A stretch of 64,000 bases of DNA from Erysipelotrichaceae bacterium (lineage in GTDB: Bacteria > Bacillota_I > Bacilli_A > Erysipelotrichales > Erysipelotrichaceae): the NCBI GenBank assembly GCA_017428765.1, contig JAFRQF010000012.1, positions 62,001 to 126,000 on the forward strand. The letters are read 5' to 3'. Under the pieces are notes generated by a model, which was not told the DNA's origin, did not search any database, and saw nothing but the letters and a program-made list of their open reading frames with translations. Each line of letters begins with the position of its first letter. The stretch's first letter is position 1. This document shows positions 33,764-41,723 of the stretch, one piece after another. A program made the translations under genes and the position numbers.

Positions 33764-34654
33764 TCAGCCGATCCTTTCATTTTGAAAGGATCTTTTTATC
33801 TGTTCCAGGAAAGATTCCGCCGCTTTCGTGAACGTCTGAAACGGATTCCATATCAGGTAGAGCCTGCTTTCAAGGGCGGGATACAACGGACGGAAGACCA
33901 GTCCGCTTTCTTCGGAAGTATCGATCAGCCTGTCAAAAGTCAGCAGGTAGCCGAGTCTTTCTTTCGCAAACAGCGAACCGTTATAGGAAAGCCGGAACGT
34001 TCCTTCCAGCTCCAGGTCCTTGAAATCATTCTTCGCCCAGTTTCTGATCTCATTTTCCCAGCCCTGCATCGAACAGAACAGCGGAAGGCCTTTGAGATCT
34101 CTGACGGTGATCTTATCTTTCTTTGCCAGCGGATCGTCTTTCGGAAAGACCAGGCCCCAGATATCCTTCTTCGGAAATTCGAGAGCCTCATAGACCGAGG
34201 TATCAGGTTCCTGCGCAATGACGAGAAAATCCAGGACGCCGCTGTTGAGCTTGTCGATGAGCTGTTCGGTATCGCCGCTGGTGATGTGATAATGAAGATC
34301 GGGATAGCGGACCTTCATCTGTCTGATCTGCCTTGCCAGATCGGCGATCTGGTAGGATTCCGCCAGGCCCAGATAGAGTTCGCCGGAAAGCTCATCATCC
34401 AGACTGACAAATTCTTTTTCGATGCGGTCGGCCAGTGAGACGAGGTCTTCCGCACGTTTGCGTAAGAGAGCGCCTTCTTTCGTCAGTTCGATCGAAAAGC
34501 TGTGGCGCACGAAAAGTTTCTTGCCAAGCCCCTCTTCCAGGCTCTTGACCGCTTTGGATAAAGCCGGCTGCGAAACGTGCAGGAGCTCCGCCGCCTTAGA
34601 CATATTTTCTTCTCTGGCAACTGCCAGAAAATAGCGCAGTGTACGTATTTCCAT
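33764..34654 (-). CDS. LysR family transcriptional regulator
   Basis: DNA-binding regulator. Winged HTH at residues 1-60 (MEIRTLRYFLAVAREENMSKAAELLHVSQPALSKAVKSLEEGLGKKLFVR) and a two-lobed effector domain (residues 88-290). 296 residues. An in-frame ATG six codons upstream sits 6 bases after a TTATAT box and might be the real, leaderless start. ATATC-AC-GATAT next to the promoter could be its own binding site. The divergent small gene and Cys-type hydrolase are likely targets by position. Confidence 0.88.
   Translation of the reverse strand: MEIRTLRYFLAVAREENMSKAAELLHVSQPALSKAVKSLEEGLGKKLFVRHSFSIELTKEGALLRKRAEDLVSLADRIEKEFVSLDDELSGELYLGLAESYQIADLARQIRQMKVRYPDLHYHITSGDTEQLIDKLNSGVLDFLVIAQEPDTSVYEALEFPKKDIWGLVFPKDDPLAKKDKITVRDLKGLPLFCSMQGWENEIRNWAKNDFKDLELEGTFRLSYNGSLFAKERLGYLLTFDRLIDTSEESGLVFRPLYPALESRLYLIWNPFQTFTKAAESFLEQIKRSFQNERIG
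33770..33798 (+). terminator. proC terminator inside the convergent LysR gene
   Basis: GATCCTTTCA - TTT - TGAAAGGATC followed by TTTTTATC. It lies within the last codons of the opposite gene. A separate perfect palindrome, AAAGGGTCTAGACCCTTT, covers the proC stop codon. Confidence 0.85.
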
Positions 34655-34744
34655 GTTATTACTTTTAATCATATCACGATATAAGATATTTCTATTCGTA
34701 AATTCATCGCATTCCTTTTACCATAAAGATGTAAGGAGGACACA

Positions 34745-34987
34745 TTGGAAGATAAGACGTACCTGAAAGAAACACTGCGCAAGATCGGATGTGATGATGA
34801 AGAACTTTCCAAGATCTGTTCTTACGACGATCCCATGCTCATCATCGAAAAGCTCCGCCGCTTTCGCTGCGATCTGATGGACGACTATCACCAATGCGTC
34901 AGAAAGATCGATGACATCGATAATCTGATCAGAAAGGAAAAAGAAAATGAAAGAAAACACACTGCAAATGACAGACGTCTGGGATAA
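34745..34987 (+). CDS. Small hypothetical protein, TTG start
   Basis: 80 residues, helical and charged (YLKETLRKIGCDDEELSKICSYDDP...LIRKEKENERKHTA). It begins at TTG behind a perfect AAGGAGG at 5-6 bases spacing. Its end overlaps the next gene by 41 bases in another frame, so translation of the two is linked. No family recognised; MerR-C-like helical fragments can look similar, but there is no HTH. Confidence 0.6.
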   Translation: MEDKTYLKETLRKIGCDDEELSKICSYDDPMLIIEKLRRFRCDLMDDYHQCVRKIDDIDNLIRKEKENERKHTANDRRLG

Positions 34988-35945
34988 GACTTTCCCGAAA
35001 AGTGAAAAGGTCGATCATAAAAAAGTAAGCTTCACCAACCACTTCGGCATCACACTGGCTGCCGATATGTATATCCCAAAGGATGAGAAAGCACCTTTTG
35101 CGGCGATCGCCGTCTGCGGACCTTTCGGTGCTGTCAAGGAACAGGCCAGCGGTCTGTATGCGCAGACGATGGCAGAACTCGGTTTTCTGACCATCGCCTT
35201 CGATCCTTCCTTTACGGGAGAATCCGCAGGTACCCCGCGCTATATGAATTCTCCTGACATCAACACCGAAGACTATCAGGCAGCCGTCGACTTCCTCAGC
35301 GTACAGGAAAACGTCGATCCCGAAAAGATCGGCATCATCGGCATCTGCGGCTGGGGCGGCATGGCACTCAATGCGGCAGCCATCGATACCAGGATCAAGG
35401 CGACGCTTTCCTCTACGATGTATGATATGTCGAGAGTTGCCGGCAACGGCTACTTCGACGCCGGCGACAGCGAGGAAGCCCGCTACGAACAAAGAAAAGC
35501 CATCAATGCCCAAAGAACGATTGATTATCTATCCGGTGAATACAAGACGGCAGGCGGTGTCGTCGACCCGCTTCCGGAGGATGCTCCGCAGTTTGTAAAG
35601 GATTATCACGATTACTACAAGACAGACCGCGGCTATCATGCACGTTCCTTAAATTCCAACAACGGCTGGAACGTCACAGCCGGCACTTCGCTTCTCAATA
35701 CGCGTTTCCTTCATTACAGCAACGAGATCCGAAATGCCGTCATGGTCATGCACGGAGACAAGGCCCATTCCTTCTATTTCGGAAAAGATGCCTATGAAAA
35801 CATGATCAGCGGAAACAAGTATACGGACAACAAGCGTTTTCTGGTCATCGAAGGCGCGACACACTGTGACTTGTATGACGGCGGCAAAGATCACGTCATT
35901 CCGTTTGATACGATCGAAGGCTTCTTTAAAGAATATCTGAAGTAA
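34947..35945 (+). CDS. Alpha/beta hydrolase with cysteine nucleophile elbow
   Basis: 332 residues, soluble. The elbow GICGWGGMALNAAA (around residue 137) has Cys in place of Ser, as in dienelactone hydrolases and the YcjY-like group. The oxyanion region is AVCGPFGAVKEQASG, the late Asp is probably in MHGDKAHS and the His in EGATHCDLYD. A central insertion with many Tyr/Asp (DYHDYYKTDRGYH) covers the active site. Encoded directly downstream of the 80-residue gene and divergent from the LysR regulator. Confidence 0.8.
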   Translation: MKENTLQMTDVWDKTFPKSEKVDHKKVSFTNHFGITLAADMYIPKDEKAPFAAIAVCGPFGAVKEQASGLYAQTMAELGFLTIAFDPSFTGESAGTPRYMNSPDINTEDYQAAVDFLSVQENVDPEKIGIIGICGWGGMALNAAAIDTRIKATLSSTMYDMSRVAGNGYFDAGDSEEARYEQRKAINAQRTIDYLSGEYKTAGGVVDPLPEDAPQFVKDYHDYYKTDRGYHARSLNSNNGWNVTAGTSLLNTRFLHYSNEIRNAVMVMHGDKAHSFYFGKDAYENMISGNKYTDNKRFLVIEGATHCDLYDGGKDHVIPFDTIEGFFKEYLK

Positions 35946-35968
35946 ACGATCGCGTTACAATAATATCG

Positions 35969-36451
35969 ATGAAAAGATATCTTATACTTCTTCTCTTCCT
36001 TCTGCTGCTGTGCGGCTGCACGGAAAAAGAAACCGAGCCCGTGATGAAAGAAGAAGAGAAAGAAAAGACAGCAGATAAGGAGGACATGCAGATGCGTCTG
36101 AAAATCGAGGCCAACGGCCGGACTTTATATGCGGACTTTGCGGACAACAGCTCCGCGCAAGCATTCAAAGAAAAACTCAAAGAAGGAGCGATCAGAGTCA
36201 CCCTTGAGGATTACGGCAATTTCGAAAAAGTCGGTGATCTTCCCTGGAGCCTGCCAAGAAACGACACCAACATCACCACTATCCCGGGCGATGTCATCCT
36301 CTATCAGGGGAATATGATCACGATCTATTACAGCAAAAACACCTGGAGCTTCACCTATCTCGCCAGGATACCGGATGCCACGAAGCAAGGCCTTCTGGAA
36401 GTGCTGGGACAGGGAGACGTTGAAGTAAACTTCAGTTTATGTGAGGAGTAG
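35969..36451 (+). CDS. Lipoprotein with cyclophilin-like fold
   Basis: 160 residues. Signal peptide MKRYLILLLFLLLLCGC with lipobox L-C-G-C17. A charged linker (EKETEPVMKEEEKEKTADKED) precedes a cyclophilin-like2 domain: MRLKIEANGRTLYADFADNSSAQAFKEKL, DYGNFEKVGDLPWSLP, and PGDVILYQGNMITIYYSKNTWSFTYLARI. The family lacks shown isomerase activity. TACAAT ends 7 bases before the ATG with no ribosome site, so it may be leaderless. Followed after 3 bases by a flavoprotein gene. Confidence 0.85.
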   Translation: MKRYLILLLFLLLLCGCTEKETEPVMKEEEKEKTADKEDMQMRLKIEANGRTLYADFADNSSAQAFKEKLKEGAIRVTLEDYGNFEKVGDLPWSLPRNDTNITTIPGDVILYQGNMITIYYSKNTWSFTYLARIPDATKQGLLEVLGQGDVEVNFSLCEE

Positions 36452-36454
36452 AAA

Positions 36455-37000
36455 ATGAAAAACGTGTTTGTGATATCATCGAGCTTAAGAAACGATTCCA
36501 ATTCCGAGATCCTTGCCCGCATGGCGTTCAAGGGTTCCAATGATGCCGGAAACAAAACGGAGTTCATCACTTTGAAAGGCATGGACCTTCGTTTCTGCAA
36601 AGGCTGTCTGGCCTGCCAAAAAACAGGAAACTGCGTCATCAAAGATGACATGGCAGGCGTCATAAACAAAGTGAAGGATGCCGACGTGCTCATCTTTGCC
36701 TCACCGATCTACTACTACGGGATCACCGGTCAATTGAAGACTTTCCTGGACCGTCTCAATCCGCTCTACATTCAGGAGCCTAAATTTGAAGATGTCTATC
36801 TGATCACGACTTCGGCGGAAGAAGACGAGGAAGTCTATGAAAAGGCGGTCGAATGCCTGCAGGGTTTCATCGATTGCTTCCCGGATTCCCGCTTTGCCGG
36901 CATCTTATCGGCAGGCGGCGTCAATATCGATAAGATCGAAAACGACCCGGACAGAAAAGGTCTTCTCAAGAAGGCCTACGAACTGGGAAAGACAGTGTAA
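36455..37000 (+). CDS. Flavodoxin-fold NAD(P)H-dependent oxidoreductase
   Basis: 181 residues. FMN-binding N-terminus VISSSLRNDSNSEILARM and the cysteine cluster CKGCLACQKTGNCVIKDDM (about residues 48-66), the pattern of iron-sulfur flavoproteins or related reductases. ASPIYYYGITGQLKTFLDR is the second FMN loop. Operonic with the preceding lipoprotein; RBS GAGGAG overlaps the lipoprotein stop. Likely reduces quinones or small electrophiles. Confidence 0.88.
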   Translation: MKNVFVISSSLRNDSNSEILARMAFKGSNDAGNKTEFITLKGMDLRFCKGCLACQKTGNCVIKDDMAGVINKVKDADVLIFASPIYYYGITGQLKTFLDRLNPLYIQEPKFEDVYLITTSAEEDEEVYEKAVECLQGFIDCFPDSRFAGILSAGGVNIDKIENDPDRKGLLKKAYELGKTV

Positions 37001-37001
37001 A

Positions 37002-37037
37002 AGAAAAGATCGAAGCATTACGCTTCGATCTTTTGTT
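37002..37037. terminator. Strong bidirectional terminator between flavoprotein gene and pcp
   Basis: AAAAGATCGAAGC - ATTAC - GCTTCGATCTTTT, a 13-bp perfect stem. Confidence 0.9.
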
Positions 37038-37043
37038 TCATTT

Positions 37044-37655
37044 TCAGCTTAAGGAATCGACGATGGCTTCGATGGAAGCTTCGATGCCTTTGACTACATC
37101 ATCTTTGGAAAGAGACGCGGTCTCTTTTTTGTTCATGACCTGTTCATGCAAGAAAGGTACATGCATGAATCCGCCGATCGTGTTCGGGAATTCTTTTTCG
37201 ATATAGTAGCGTACGCCATACATCAAATGATTGCAGACATAGGTACCGGCAGTGTTGGAAACGGCAGCCGGAACGTTGGCAGCTTTCATATATTCGACCA
37301 TCTTCTTGATCGGTAAAGTTGAGAAGTATGCAGCAGCGCCATCAGCGAAGACCGGCTGATCGACAGGCTGGTTGCCTTCGTTATCAGGGATCCTTCCGTC
37401 GTCACAGTTGATCGCAACTCTTTCAGGCGTGATCTCATATCTGCCGCCAGCCTGACCGATGCAAAGTACGACATCAGGATTTTCCTTCTTCATTGCCTCA
37501 TGTACTGTTTCGATCGCCTTGCCGAAAACGACAGGCACATAACACTTGACGATCTGTGCACCTTTGATCTCATCCTTCACCAGTTTTACCGCTTCCTTAG
37601 CCGGATTGACGGTCTCACCGCCGAAAGGTTCAAAGCCTGTAAGTAAGATCTTCAT
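37044..37655 (-). CDS. pcp: Pyroglutamyl-peptidase I
   Basis: Cysteine peptidase removing N-terminal pyroglutamate (5-oxoproline). Catalytic residues are E78 in [10 protein letters not shown]141 in AGTYVCNH and H165 in [10 protein letters not shown]. The start [14 protein letters not shown] is diagnostic. 203 residues. Last gene of the DUF969-DUF979-pcp operon, which suggests that the two membrane proteins move pyroglutamate or pyroglutamyl peptides. Confidence 0.95.
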   Translation of the reverse strand: MKILLTGFEPFGGETVNPAKEAVKLVKDEIKGAQIVKCYVPVVFGKAIETVHEAMKKENPDVVLCIGQAGGRYEITPERVAINCDDGRIPDNEGNQPVDQPVFADGAAAYFSTLPIKKMVEYMKAANVPAAVSNTAGTYVCNHLMYGVRYYIEKEFPNTIGGFMHVPFLHEQVMNKKETASLSKDDVVKGIEASIEAIVDSLS

Positions 37656-37673
37656 ACTTCCTCCTTGTTCAGA

Positions 37674-38615
37674 TTAGAATGCGAAAACGTAAAGCAGAAT
37701 GACATGGACCAGCAGCATGCAGATCGCGAACGGGATCTGTGACTTGATGACAGAATATTTGTTCTTGGTCTCCAGCAATGCCGCAGGAACGATGTTGAAG
37801 TTGGCAGCCATCGGTGTGCACAGAGTGCCGCAATACGCAGCAGTCAGACCTAATGCACCGACAACGACCGGGTTGGCACCCTTGGAAATGAGGAACGGAA
37901 TACCGACACCGACCATAATGACGGAGAAGGCTGCGAAACCGTTACCCATGATCATTGTGAATAATGCCATGCCTAAGCAGTAAACGAAGCAAGCGATCAA
38001 AATGTTGTTCTCAGGAACGACCATCGAAACATAGTAAGAGATCGCATCGCCGACACCGGCTGCAGTAAACAGAGCGCCTAATGCGGATAACAGCTGAGGC
38101 AGGATACCTGTTGTGGAAACGTTGTCCATCAGTCTTGCGCCGTCAACAGCCGCATACTTCGGATCACATTTCGTTAATAAGATAGCTGCGCATAATGCAA
38201 CGATACCGGAAAGACCGATCGCGTTGTTGGCAGTTAACCATGATAAAGCCGGGACCTTGGAACCCAGAGTTGCGCCGACAACAGCTACTAAAGCGATGCA
38301 GGCAGCCGGGATGAAGATCTTGTAGCCGAACTTGTCAGCATTTGCTCTGACAGTCTTTGGATCAGGTACGTCGTTCTTGGACTGTACGACACCGCCGATG
38401 GCTGTTAAGCAAGCCATGACGACGATAGCAACACCGACCAGCCATTTAGGTACCCACGGACCGCAGATGAATGTGAAAGCAAGCAAGAACCAGAAAGCAG
38501 CAGTCGTTGCCTTCTTTGAACAGCCGTCATCCTTTAAGGCTTTGACACCGACGAGGATGAAGACAAGACCGATAATGCAATAGAATACTTCACCTAAGAT
38601 CTGAGCGAATGTCAT
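37674..38615 (-). CDS. DUF979 family membrane protein
   Basis: 313 residues, about nine helices. MTFAQILGEVFYCIIGLVFILVGVKAL and CGTLCTPMAANFNIVPAALLETKNKYSVIKSQIPFA near the C-terminus are typical DUF979. Its ATG overlaps the DUF969 stop (TAATG), so the subunits are made together. Resembles secondary transporters. A role in 5-oxoproline or peptide uptake is inferred only from the adjacent pcp. Confidence 0.88.
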   Translation of the reverse strand: MTFAQILGEVFYCIIGLVFILVGVKALKDDGCSKKATTAAFWFLLAFTFICGPWVPKWLVGVAIVVMACLTAIGGVVQSKNDVPDPKTVRANADKFGYKIFIPAACIALVAVVGATLGSKVPALSWLTANNAIGLSGIVALCAAILLTKCDPKYAAVDGARLMDNVSTTGILPQLLSALGALFTAAGVGDAISYYVSMVVPENNILIACFVYCLGMALFTMIMGNGFAAFSVIMVGVGIPFLISKGANPVVVGALGLTAAYCGTLCTPMAANFNIVPAALLETKNKYSVIKSQIPFAICMLLVHVILLYVFAF

Positions 38616-39292
38616 TATTTCTTACCTCCTTTGCTTGCAGCATCAAGCTGTTTGTCCAGCCAGAGGTTTCTGACAGCACCCAGTACGACAGAAATGACAG
38701 CGACCGGGATCGACCAGCGTGCGATCTGCAATGCGTCGACTTCATAGCCTAAACCGACAAGAGTCGAAACGATGAGCAGTGTGCCTGAAGAACCCATGAA
38801 GCAGTTCTGTGCGAAGAAGTTACCGTAGTTTTCAGCACCGGCAGAACCGCCTCTGATGATATCCTGCATCTCTTCGTTGATCTCGCCGTACTTGGCAACA
38901 GCAGCACCTTCTGCCATCGGAACGACGACAGGACGAACGAACTGCGGATGGCCGCCCAATCTGATAGAGAATGCGGAAGCCAGAGTTCTGATCAGTTCGT
39001 AAACGATGATGACTCTGCCGGCAGTTGCGGATTTGATCGAACGGATAAAGTCGATGGCTTTTTCCTTCAGACCGTATCTTTCGCAGATACCGATTGCAGG
39101 TAACGTCAGAACGAATAAGGTCGCAGTTCTCTGAGTAACGAATGAATTACCTAACGTAGTAAGGATATCCATGATGCTCATACCGCCGACCAGACCGGTG
39201 ACGAGTCCGGCGAGAACTACAGTTGCGATCGTATCGAACTTCAAAATGAGGCCGAGCACAACGATAGCTACGCCAATTAATCTGATAAGCAT
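38615..39292 (-). CDS. DUF969 family membrane protein
   Basis: 225 residues, five to six helices. LIGVAIVVLGLILKFDTIATVVLAGLVTGL, GHPQFVRPVVVPMAEGAAVAKYG and NYGNFFAQNCFMGSSGTLLIVSTL are the conserved DUF969 pieces. The ATG behind GGGGGGAAAAC was chosen; a 19-codon longer frame overlaps the promoter. First gene of the operon with DUF979 and pcp, read from a good TTGCAA-17-TATAAT promoter flanked by tandem repeats. Confidence 0.88.
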   Translation of the reverse strand: MLIRLIGVAIVVLGLILKFDTIATVVLAGLVTGLVGGMSIMDILTTLGNSFVTQRTATLFVLTLPAIGICERYGLKEKAIDFIRSIKSATAGRVIIVYELIRTLASAFSIRLGGHPQFVRPVVVPMAEGAAVAKYGEINEEMQDIIRGGSAGAENYGNFFAQNCFMGSSGTLLIVSTLVGLGYEVDALQIARWSIPVAVISVVLGAVRNLWLDKQLDAASKGGKK

Positions 39293-39320
39293 AATTGTTT
39301 TCCCCCCTTTGGTACTTTTA

Positions 39321-39349
39321 ATTATAGCCCGAATAAAAAATGCTTGCAA
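39321..39349 (-). promoter_or_regulatory. Promoter of DUF969-DUF979-pcp
   Basis: On the minus strand TTGCAA, 17 bases, TATAAT. Confidence 0.8.
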
Positions 39350-39378
39350 ATTTTACACAAGCATTGAAAATTTTACAC
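39339..39378 (-). repeat. Tandem 20-bp repeat overlapping the -35 box
   Basis: On the minus strand GTGTAAAATTTTCAATGCTT is followed at once by GTGTAAAATTTGCAAGCATT. Period 20 bp is two helical turns. AATGCTTG...CAAGCATT also forms an inverted repeat. Probable regulator-binding site. Confidence 0.7.
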
Positions 39379-39776
39379 TAGTTTTTCAGATTCTTCTGGT
39401 CGACGATGAAACAGGACTCCAAGACATGATCCATGATTCGCCTGGTTTCCTTTTCGTCTTTCCCGGTCAGTTCCATAAGCTCTTTTAAAGTCCAGATATG
39501 CTTCTTCATGAGCTTGGAAGGATAGATCCGTAACTCATCGAGCAGCTCCTTGACCCAGTAACACAACATCACCAACGGGATGCAGATCAGTACTCTCCAT
39601 AAGACGAAATCGATCTTGAATTTTCCGTCATGGATGAAGATCAGCCAGATCACCGCCAGCATCATCGCACTGAGTAATGCGGAATAGAAGATGATGTCGA
39701 AACGCGGCAACTTGTACTGCAGCAACTTGATCGGTCTGGAATAATCGTATTTCGGTAAAGTATTTTTCTTATTCAT
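39378..39776 (-). CDS. Small membrane protein with cytoplasmic helical domain
   Basis: About 132 residues. Two membrane helices (residues 28-48 and 56-76) followed by a C-terminal domain WTLKELMELTGKDEKETRRIMDHVLESCFIVD that looks like a winged-helix or similar helical module. Not recognised. The ATG (MNKKNTLPKYD) was preferred to a TTG three codons upstream. TACAAT lies 12 bases before it. Confidence 0.55.
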   Translation of the reverse strand: MNKKNTLPKYDYSRPIKLLQYKLPRFDIIFYSALLSAMMLAVIWLIFIHDGKFKIDFVLWRVLICIPLVMLCYWVKELLDELRIYPSKLMKKHIWTLKELMELTGKDEKETRRIMDHVLESCFIVDQKNLKN

Positions 39777-39823
39777 AGGTTCCAATCTATTGTATCATTG
39801 TCTCGGAAGGGAAAGATAAGCAT

Positions 39824-40795
39824 ATGATCAATATCGATAAAGGTGTCTCCATCATCCTCCATGACTGGCTCAACGTCCGCAAGGACGAGATGATCCACTT
39901 CATCACCGACGAGACACACTTAAGAGAAGCGGAGGCCATTGAACGCTGGGCCTATGGCGCCGACGCAAACCTGAAGACAACGATACTCAATTCCCAGCTC
40001 GTACAGAAAGGTGATGTCATCGAAGCGATGACCGACGTCTTCTGCAAGGAAGACATCATCATCGGTGCGACCGACTTCTCCTTCATCACCACCAACGCCA
40101 TCAAGACGGCCGTGAAAAAAGGCGCCAGGTTCCTTTCCCTGCCTTTGAGCTGTTCGGATGGTTCCTCACTTCTGGAAAACGACTTCATCCAGATGGATCC
40201 TTCAATCACCTACCGCGATGCCAGAAAGATCATCAATGCCATGAAAGGCCATAAGACCGTTCACATCACCACAAAAAAAGGCACCGACTTATACTTCGAC
40301 ATCGAAGGAAGGACACCCGGCTACTTCAACGGCAAGGCTGCCAGAAAAGGCCTGATCGGTTCCTCTTCTTTTGAAGTCTTCGTCGCCCCGAATGAAGACA
40401 AGACTCATGGCGTCTTATACCTGGATGCTTCCTTTGGCTACATCGGTCTGGTAAAGGAAACGGTCAAGATCATCTTTGAAAAAGGAAAGCTCGTCTCTGC
40501 CGAATCGAAAGGAAACGATGCGCAGAAGCTGCTCAGCTACATCGCCTCCTTCAATTCCGAAAATATGTACAGACCCGGGGAACTGGGTATCGGACTCAAT
40601 CGCATCTCGAAGACCAGAGGCGTCTCCTACATCGAAGATGAATCCGCCTTCCACACCTTCCATATCGGCATGGGAAGAAACAAGGGACTTGGCGGAAAGC
40701 AGGATGCCGCAGGTCACTTCGACATCGTCACCAATGACCCGACGATCACTGCCGGCAATAAGATCATCATGAAGGATGGCGAGATCGTCCTCTAG
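39824..40795 (+). CDS. Aminopeptidase T-like (M29 family, COG2309) metallopeptidase
   Basis: 323 residues. Central segments DLYFDIEGRTPGYFNGKA, ELGIGLNRISKTRGVSYIEDE and HTFHIGMGRNKGLGGKQDAAGHFDIVT carry the Glu/His ligands typical of the M29 aminopeptidase fold with two metals. RBS GGAAGGGAAAG. Cytosolic. Adjacent to the pyroglutamyl-peptidase operon, which together suggests peptide breakdown. Ends in a strong terminator. Confidence 0.82.
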   Translation: MINIDKGVSIILHDWLNVRKDEMIHFITDETHLREAEAIERWAYGADANLKTTILNSQLVQKGDVIEAMTDVFCKEDIIIGATDFSFITTNAIKTAVKKGARFLSLPLSCSDGSSLLENDFIQMDPSITYRDARKIINAMKGHKTVHITTKKGTDLYFDIEGRTPGYFNGKAARKGLIGSSSFEVFVAPNEDKTHGVLYLDASFGYIGLVKETVKIIFEKGKLVSAESKGNDAQKLLSYIASFNSENMYRPGELGIGLNRISKTRGVSYIEDESAFHTFHIGMGRNKGLGGKQDAAGHFDIVTNDPTITAGNKIIMKDGEIVL

Positions 40796-40820
40796 GATCT
40801 GTATCCCCTCATATAAGACA

Positions 40821-40858
40821 ACGGCCCCGACATATGTCAGGGCCGTATTTTTATTTTT
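40821..40858. terminator. Strong bidirectional terminator
   Basis: ACGGCCC-C-GACAT / ATGTC-A-GGGCCGT followed by ATTTTTATTTTTT. Confidence 0.88.
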
Positions 40859-41091
40859 TACCAGTTCTCGTCGATGAAGCTGTAAAGTATGACAAGATCG
40901 CTTTCTTCCATCGTGGAAGTCGGATCGTCGACACCGACTGCCAGCGTATCTTTCAGTCTCTGCTTTCCGCTGTCACCGAATTTCGTCTTGTACATGCTGA
41001 TCATCGTCAAAGTGATGGATTCCCAGCCTTCCTTCAGAACACCGCCGGATACCAGTTCGAGTTCCTGGTCATTGATAAGCTTGATCGCCAT
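40858..41091 (-). CDS. Orphan double-glycine leader peptide (bacteriocin/pheromone-like precursor)
   Basis: 77 residues. The N-terminus MAIKLINDQELELVSGG fits the double-glycine leader consensus (LxxxELxxVxGG) processed by C39-peptidase ABC transporters; cleavage is predicted after G17. The core is about 60 residues, has no Cys, starts VLKEGWESITLTM and ends FIDENW, and is acidic, which is unusual for a bacteriocin. Strong AGGAGG ribosome site. No transporter, immunity or modification gene is adjacent; neighbours are a flavoprotein and an aminopeptidase. Could be a signal peptide, an orphan bacteriocin, or coincidence. Confidence 0.6.
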   Translation of the reverse strand: MAIKLINDQELELVSGGVLKEGWESITLTMISMYKTKFGDSGKQRLKDTLAVGVDDPTSTMEESDLVILYSFIDENW

Positions 41092-41163
41092 TATCGTTTC
41101 CTCCTGTATATTCTTATTTCTTCTTATTTATATTTTTTCCTGCGCAACATTCCTGCAACAGCA

Positions 41164-41721
41164 TCAATACCCGTATCTCTCATCGATCTGCGCCTTTGTT
41201 CTTTCAAGGATACCATCCGCATCGGCACCGATGATGTCGAGTCCTTCCGCATAATAGTATTCAAAATCCTGCACGCCATAGAAGGCCTTGAAGAAGGTCT
41301 CGATGTAGCCGTAACCGTACTCATGGGAAATGATCGGTCCGCCGGCCGTCGTGACATAGATGACCTTTTTGACATTACTCAATGAGTAAGGCATGCCCTG
41401 CTCGTTGTAGGCGAAGGTCAGATCGACGATGTTGATCGTCTCGAGATAATCTTTCAGCTTTGCCGAAAAGGAAAGATCGTAGTATGGGGAAGCGATGACG
41501 ATGATGTCGGCTTCTTTGAACTGCTTCGCATAAGAAAAATATTTGTTTCCGAGATCTTTCCTGTCCCTTTCGATCAGTGTCTTTTCATCAAGGGATGCGA
41601 TCTCTTCGTTTTGTACACAGATCTCCTCATAAGGCTGATCCATCTTCTCCAGAAGATACTTCGCCAGTTTCTTTGTCCTGGACTGTTTGCGCAGACATGC
41701 GTTGACAAATAATACGTTCAT
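41164..41721 (-). CDS. Flavodoxin-like NAD(P)H oxidoreductase (AzoR type)
   Basis: 185 residues. N-terminal FMN-binding NACLRKQSRTKKLAKYLLEK, second loop ASPYYDLSFSAKLKDYLETINIVDLTF, and TTAGGPIISHEYGYGYIETFFKAFYG are typical of FMN-dependent NADH:quinone/azo reductases. Starts two bases from the end of the P-loop kinase gene, so the two are in one operon. Confidence 0.85.
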   Translation of the reverse strand: MNVLFVNACLRKQSRTKKLAKYLLEKMDQPYEEICVQNEEIASLDEKTLIERDRKDLGNKYFSYAKQFKEADIIVIASPYYDLSFSAKLKDYLETINIVDLTFAYNEQGMPYSLSNVKKVIYVTTAGGPIISHEYGYGYIETFFKAFYGVQDFEYYYAEGLDIIGADADGILERTKAQIDERYGY

Positions 41722-41723
41722 TT

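Noticed and set aside
33782-34438. 218-codon plus-strand frame opposite the LysR gene
   Set aside because: Antisense shadow; LysR HTH and effector domains are clear on the minus strand.
40858-41091. Classical class II bacteriocin
   Set aside because: The leader fits, but the core is acidic, long and without the YGNGV motif or Cys; no immunity or exporter gene is adjacent. Kept only as an orphan double-glycine peptide.
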